Of a stretch of 64,000 nt of DNA, positions 58,401 to 64,000 are shown in pieces. Each line of letters starts with the position of its first letter. The stretch's first letter is position 1. Where the stretch lies: contig VZTI01003643.1 of assembly GCA_013397865.1 (NCBI GenBank), forward strand, positions 508,714 to 572,713, written 5' to 3'. The notes under the pieces were generated by a model. That model was not told the DNA's origin, did not search any database, and saw only the letters and a program-made list of their open reading frames with translations. A program made the position numbers and the translations under genes. The stretch is from Struthidea cinerea (Eukaryota > Chordata > Aves > Passeriformes > Corcoracidae).

Positions 58401-59310
58401 CTGAACGGGACAGGGGTGTGGGGAGCAGGAGCCCCTCAGGAGAAGGACGGGGCTGTGGGACCACTCCAGGAATTTGTGGGAATCTTTACACCTGCTCTCC
58501 TCGGTGATTTTGAGCAAACCCCTGGCACGTCCCCAGCTCTCTGGAGCCTGTCTCACAACAAATGTCCCCTCTCTGCGTGCAGATGGGGCCGGGACAGCCC
58601 GGGGCAGTGACATTTCCGAGGCAGGGCTGCAGCTGAGCCCTGCGTGGTGCTCCACGAAATGTTACCCAAATACCTCCAGTGCCTCCGGGGCACCGCTGCT
58701 CTTTCAGTGCCCAGCCCTTCCCCGAGCTGGGGCGGCCAGCAGTGGGCATTAAGAACCATCCAGATGGAGTTTAAACTCTGTCAGCATGGAGAGGAACGAG
58801 GGAAAGAGCTCCAAGCCTTGCCCTGGTGCCTCTGCTGTGGTTTCCTTTGCTCCAGCTCAGCAGCTCTGGCCAGTCTGGGCTCATCCTCCTGCCTGTGGGG
58901 AGGGTTCAGCCTCTCCTCTGGACCAGCAGCGTCCAGGGAATGACAAACTAAGCTGCTCTCCTTCCCCCAGTTGCGTGCTGGAGGGCTGACCCCGTCTAAG
59001 GATGCTCTGAACAAAGGGTGGAGCGCTGTTAATTAGCTAATGGTGGTAAAGAGCTCGGAACACGCCCACAAAGGGGAATTATAAATGGTTATCGGCACAT
59101 GGAACTCGGGGCTGAGCTCCCCAGGCACAGACTAATCCAGGGGCACAGCACTGCTCCTGCACCCACCTTCCTTCAGGAGAGAATCCTGACCAGATGGAAG
59201 CCAGGAATCCTGAGGGATGGGCACCACTGTTTGTTATTTAAAAGCAGGTGGCACCTGAAGCAGGACCCAGAGTGGCTGGAATGCCAGGGGCTGATCAAAC
59301 GGCACAGAAG

Positions 59311-59311
<1 letters not shown>
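52476..59311. other. Intergenic, GC-rich, no gene recognised
   Basis: About 6.8 kb read on both strands. Many open frames occur because stop codons are scarce in GC-rich DNA, but none shows a known family, a consistent exon chain or codon-like conservation. Small features are a 22-base palindrome at 53792-53813 and a GGGCA/GGGGA-rich tract at 55311-55345. It could be an intron or distant flank of a gene beyond the window. Confidence 0.45.
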
Positions 59312-59368
<57 letters not shown>

Positions 59369-59369
59369 C
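59312..59369. repeat. (AAT)n microsatellite
   Basis: About 19 uninterrupted AAT/ATT trinucleotides, the longest perfect microsatellite in the window. In one frame it reads as poly-Asn, in others as poly-Ile, poly-Leu or poly-Tyr, none of which is a gene. Confidence 0.97.
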
Positions 59370-61655
59370 TGTCCCAAATGTGCAGGAGAGCTGGATGCTG
59401 GAACAGGCACTCGCTGCCTTCTGCCTGCACAGCCATGCCCAGCCATTCCTGGTCATCCATCCCTGCTCCCTACAGGGATATCCATGGTGGATGGAGCTCC
59501 AGGAGAGCAGAGCTGGCTCAGGGCAGAGCCACACGTGCTGCAGCACAAGGCTGTGGGAAGCAGCCTGGAACTCTGGCTCACTGGGCTCTGTGGGACTTTT
59601 GCCACGGATTTAGCTGGAGCCAGAATTCCCTGTCCCTGGCAGTGCTCAGAGCAGGCACTGATGCCAGGGCTGTGTAAAGCACTTATTGCAGCAGGTCAGC
59701 TGCTCAGGAGGGGCGGCTGTGGCTCCCCAGGGAGGGATGGGGTCCATCCATGGGAGGTTCTCCCTGGATTTCAGCTGGTGCTGTGCTGGTGGTGGAGCTT
59801 TTGGCCCTGTTTAAGGAGGAAGAGCAGCACGTGCAGAGAGCTCCTGACACCCTTAGCAGGGAAATCAGCCACAAATCTGCCTGCGCTGGGTTTGCTCGAG
59901 TTAATAAATTCTGCTGGAGAATAAATAGATCCTAAATTACACCCTGGCCTGGCCAGAACTTTTATCTTGCCTGTCAGGACTGTGTAATATTAATTATAGC
60001 CTGCTTCAGCTGCCCTCGGGGAGAGCTGGCACGTGGCTGCAGCACTCAGCTGTGACTCTGATTTGATTTTTTTCTTTCATTTAATCAATGCCCAATAAAT
60101 CTGTAATCTCCTGAATCTGGACATCTGTGCTTAATGTATCCGGGGAGTGACCTAATTAAATTCCAGTTTAGACCATCTCAGGGTGGGGCTGGACCCTTGG
60201 ATTGCTGCTTTGGTGGCATCACAGGGGTGGGGAAATGTCCCCAGTGGGGGAAACATCCCCAGTGAGGTTTGGGAAGGCCAGGGAGCCACCAAAAAGTGAC
60301 CCCCAAAAGTGAGCACGGCACAAACTCCATCACCACAGCTCCTGCAAGGAAATGCTGCTGTTAAACCCAGCTTAAAACAGGTCAGGAACAAGCAGAGCTT
60401 AGAATTCCTGTGCTGGATTCCCCAGCCTGGCTGTAGCACTGCGTGATGAATATTTAGAGATGCAAAAGCAGAATTTATGTAGTGCTGCCTCAGACTCGGT
60501 GTCTTAAGGACTCCCTGAGCTGGAGGGCACCTCCACAGCCTCGCCTCTGATGGTTGCTGATGACTGATAAAAGGCCAGATGGATTTCCTGCTCTTGGGGA
60601 ACACTTTATCAACCCCGACTGTGGCGATCTTCGCTCACGGCCACGAACCAGAGCATTTTATCTGCAGCTCCCTCCCTCCCTCCCTCCTCAGCCCCGAGCC
60701 CTCAGAAAGGCCTGCTCTGGACGAAATGGATTAACAGGCCATGGTTCTTATTTCAGATGAACAGGAGATAAATCCTGCTGCTGCAGAATGAGATTTGCTG
60801 TTTGTGCCTGGTGGTTAATACAGTTTATTTTTCCCGAGGACCACTCCCTGCACATTATCTGCACCATGAAGAACAGATCCCATTGTTTTATGGGGCAAGA
60901 ATCTGCTTTGTTTGCCTTGTGCTGATCTCAACAAACCCCGGCTAATAAACGCTAATTGTCCTTAATGCCTTAATTAATGACGGCCGTTCCCACTGCCCCT
61001 CCGTGGCCCTGCTCATGGCCACAGGGTCTCCATGGCAACTCCTCACAGGGTGAGCATCCCGCGGCTGCCTGGAACCAGGGGTCAGGGACAGCTCCGGGGA
61101 CAGGCTGTTCCCTGTCCTCCTGGTATGCTGGGAGGGGAGCCCAGGCAGGCTCAGAGCAGTGGGGAATGAGGGGATTTGGTGGTCAAACATCAGCTGGGAG
61201 CAGCCCCAAAACCCGCCTTGAGCAGCTGAACGATGTGTGTCCCTCTGGGCCTCAGTTTCCCCCGGCACTGATGGAAAAAGAAAACTGCTGGATGTCTCTC
61301 CCTCTGTTTTCGTGGATGGCATCGATGCTGGAGGAATCAGTTTCTCCTGCAGAAGGAAGAACAGACATCCCGGGTCCTGGGAATTTGCGTTTATCGGCCT
61401 CTGGAGGGGAGGGAGCTGCAGCTGGAGAGATCCCACCTGGCCCAGGGGACAGCGAGGAGCAGCTCCAGCATTTCCATGGCACTCGGAGTGACAGGAACTG
61501 GGAGAAACCTGAACCCAGCTGTGGCTGGGAGGCTTTGCAGTGCTCAGCTCCTCCTGGCCTTGCTCTGCTCTGCGTCTGCTGCAATTACAGACCTTGGGTC
61601 TCTGTAATTTGTTAATTACTGGCCTGGGCAGCCTTGGCAGGTGCTGGGCACAGGT
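59370..61655. other. Intergenic, no gene recognised
   Basis: No exon structure or repeat family recognised. A CCCT/CCTC run at 60671-60690 is simple sequence. Confidence 0.45.
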
Positions 61656-61690
61656 AAATAATAATAATGATAATAATGATAATAATAATA
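61656..61690. repeat. Interrupted (AAT)n microsatellite
   Basis: AATAAT units interrupted twice by GAT, about 35 bases. Confidence 0.85.
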
Positions 61691-61819
61691 TCACAGACCA
61701 GGTGTGAGGATGGCAGAGCAGGCTGGGCTCAGGCTGGGCTCAGCACTCGATGGGATCCCTGGAAGTGCTGTCCAGGGAGGGGCTGGAGGTCACTCTGCCA
61801 CCCCAGCACTTTGGGCTGG

Positions 61820-62020
61820 ATGACCACAGAACGGCTCAGGTTGGAAGGGACCACCGGAGGTCACCTCACCCTACCTCCCTGCTGGAGCAGGGTCACTCAG
61901 GAGTGTGTCCAGCTGGCTCTGGAATATCCCCAGGGATGGGGACTCCACAGCCTGCCTGGGCAGCACTCCCAGTGCTCAGTCCCCTCCCAGGAAGGAATTT
62001 CTCCCTCAGGTTCGGGGGGA
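61820..62020 (-). mobile_element. CR1 LINE fragment
   Basis: Antisense CR1 3' end: ACCACAGAACGGCTCAGGTT followed by GGAAGGGACCACCGGAGGTC, then GGAGCAGGGTCACTCAGGAG, GTCCAGCTGGCTCTGGAATA and CCCCAGGGATGGGGACTCCA. A different CR1 subfamily from the copies at 39.3 and 52.3 kb, judging by the central block. Confidence 0.88.
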
Positions 62021-63967
62021 TGTGGCTGTGACGATCCTTCGGGATCCTCGACGAGCACTTCCAGCTCAAAGCTCCCGATGATTCCTTGGATTCGCCTGGC
62101 TCCAGGGCAGGGCTCCGGGCTTCCCCTGGGTGCCAGCAGATGGCAATCCCTGCCCAGGCAGCGCTCTGCTCCCCTCCACCCCGCTCCCTGCACACTTGTG
62201 CATCTCTGAGCATCCAGAGGTGTTCCCGAGCATCCAGAGGTGCTCCTGGGCACTGCAGCTGGGAATCCATCCACGACCACAGCTCCAGCTGCTGGAGCTT
62301 CCAGCGGCTCCCAAGCCAAGGATTTGGTGGGTCCCGAGGAGTGGAAGGAGCCCGGAGGCTCTGAGAGAGGCCTGGGATGGATTTTTGGGCAGGCAGGGCT
62401 GGCACCCTCCCCTGCCATGCACAATTCCCAGCCCTGCCGCACTGCTTCCAGCTCGGCTGCCTCTGGAACGTTCCTCTGAAAGGAGGAAATGCTGTTGTTT
62501 TGGGGGTTTTGCTCTTCTCCCACGCTCTGGGCAGGAGGCTAAAAGGGGCAGAACGGAGGTTTAATGGATTGGAGAGAAGGGGAAGGAGGTGAGGGGGTGC
62601 TGCACGGGTTTGGGCAGGTTTGTGGGGTTAACTCACTGCTGGGGAGAGGAGCAGCCAGGAGAGGATTGCAGGTATGACGGGGAATGGGCTGATTTGGGAC
62701 CTTTACTTCAGTCCCTTGCTCTGACACCGAATTCTTGCGTGACCTTGGTCACATCCTGAGCCTTTGTCTCCCTTTTCTGGCTCAGTGCTGAGGAACACTG
62801 CGGGTTCTGCATGGACAGCAGCTTTTGGGGTGGGACACAAGGAGGCACAGACGGGGCTGCTCGGGGACATCAGGGATTGAATCTCGTCCCTTCTCACCCT
62901 GTCCCTCCTCTCCCTTCCCTCAGCAGCTCCACTGGGAGAACACATTCTGCTTTTCGCTCTCACTATTTGTGTTTTTCATGGCCCACTGGCTCTGACACCC
63001 AGCGCTGTCATTGCTGGGAAAACCACATGAAAACACAGGGCAACAAATCCAGCAGCGTTTGCTCCAGTGGCTCCTGATGAACTCCTGGCAGCTGAGCGTG
63101 AATTTTTCACTCCCCTCAGTGCCACGTGCATTTTTGCATGGCCTTTCCTGCAAAAGGTAGAAAATCCCAAGCCAAGCCCTGCAATTATTTTGTCTCTTAA
63201 AGTCTTTTTTTTGGAAGCAGAGTGGGGCTTCCTTCCTTTGACAGCAGCTCTGAGTTTGTACCCACACACTCAGCTTTGGGATTTCAGGGCTTTGCCAAGG
63301 AAATTCAGTCCCCCAGGTGCTCCTTCAGTGGCTCCAGTTCCCTAATTTTTTTGCTGGAGGTGTGTGCAGTGCTCAGCAGGAGCTGGGGGTTCCCCTGCTG
63401 CAGAGGAGCAGCACAAACTCCTTTTTTAAGCAGCGTTTGTACAGATGGGAGCGTGGCCTAGAAACCTCATTGAGCCCATGTTTTGTGGTTTCTTAGTTCC
63501 AGAGCAGAGATAAATCCCAATGTGAGCATTTTGAGTTCTGATTTTTCTGGGTTTCTGTGTTCTGCCTCATAGAGGGAGAGTTTTCACTGCAGCTCCATGC
63601 CAGAAACTGTTTTCTTGCTAAGAAAACCAGTGTATTTTTAAATCTGCTCTTATTTTTGCCTGTGCCTCAAAAACACTCATGAATTTTGCAGTAACATCTT
63701 GAAACCTTTCTTGTCTTGTTACATCAAAAGCATTTTCCAGGCAGTGTATAAGATCAGCCGTTCCTGGGACCATTACCATTTAAAAGCAAGCAGATATTGT
63801 ATCATTTTAAATAGTCTTGAATAACTTCCTCCTGACAAGAATCCTCTGAAGGCTTGTCCAGGTTTGGGATTTTTCCTTTGCCAAATTTCTCTTAAAAACA
63901 ATTTCCAGCAGCATTTTACATCCTGGCCCTTCTGGTTTTTGGTAAAATCTCCTCCAGCAAGTTTTGG
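62021..63967. other. Right flank, no gene recognised
   Basis: No convincing exon. The last kilobase becomes more AT-rich. Confidence 0.45.
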
Positions 63968-64000
63968 TGGTTGTTTTTTTTTTTTCCTTTTTTTTTTTTT
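63968..64000. repeat. Poly-T tract at window edge
   Basis: Two long T runs separated by CC close the window. It may be the edge of a longer homopolymer or a retroposed poly-A tail on the opposite strand; the window ends before this can be judged. Confidence 0.7.

Noticed and set aside
59099..59677. ORF with an asparagine run
   Set aside because: The run is the AAT microsatellite read in frame; the flanks show no protein similarity.
60942..61694. 250-residue minus-strand ORF
   Set aside because: No recognisable domain, no splice partners, overlapping plus-strand ORFs of similar length.
1..64000. CRISPR arrays, bacterial operons, rRNA and tRNA genes, intact retroviral or endogenous viral genes
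   Set aside because: None seen on either strand; repeats present are avian CR1 fragments, minisatellites and microsatellites.

Overview
The window is nuclear DNA from a bird. The evidence is intron-rich vertebrate genes, several degenerate CR1 LINE 3' ends typical of avian and reptilian genomes, small GC-rich CpG-island promoters with minisatellites, and an interleukin-18 gene that closely resembles the chicken form. I cannot name the species. The gene order matches the human 11q23.1 block (DLAT, PIH1D2, NKAPD1, TIMM8B, SDHD, IL18, TEX12, BCO2, PTS, PLET1), which lies on chromosome 24 in chicken.

Left to right: 1-600 is probably flank or 3' UTR of an upstream gene (DLAT expected). 600-1015 (minus) holds only the last two exons of a PIH1D2-like gene, with an in-frame stop and a frame break. 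NKAPD1 (plus, 5 exons) spans 1790-4620. SDHD (plus, 4 exons) spans 6036-8945; no TIMM8B was found between these two, and a CR1 fragment lies there instead. IL18 (minus, 5 coding exons including a 9-nt microexon) spans 10556-13144, with a TATA-containing GC-rich promoter near 14.27 kb. An AT-rich gap follows, then TEX12 (plus, 4 exons, one GC-AG intron) at 17734-18958. BCO2 (plus, 12 exons) spans 23324-36964, PTS (plus, 6 exons) 38950-41958 and PLET1 (minus, 4 exons) 48241-51202. From 51.3 kb to the end I find no convincing gene, only CR1 fragments and microsatellites.

The genes are ordinary neighbours rather than a pathway. They cover succinate dehydrogenase membrane anchoring (SDHD), tetrahydrobiopterin synthesis (PTS), carotenoid cleavage (BCO2), an inflammasome cytokine (IL18), meiotic synaptonemal complex assembly (TEX12), a GPI-anchored surface glycoprotein (PLET1) and a nuclear basic protein (NKAPD1). 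All six intact plus/minus gene models from NKAPD1 to PLET1, and PLET1 itself, were assembled by hand from splice sites and reading phase; every one closes in frame from ATG to stop. The points most worth a second look are the decayed PIH1D2 locus, the 9-nt IL18 exon, the GC-AG intron of TEX12, a 165-bp palindromic element at 19.8 kb, and the apparent absence of TIMM8B.
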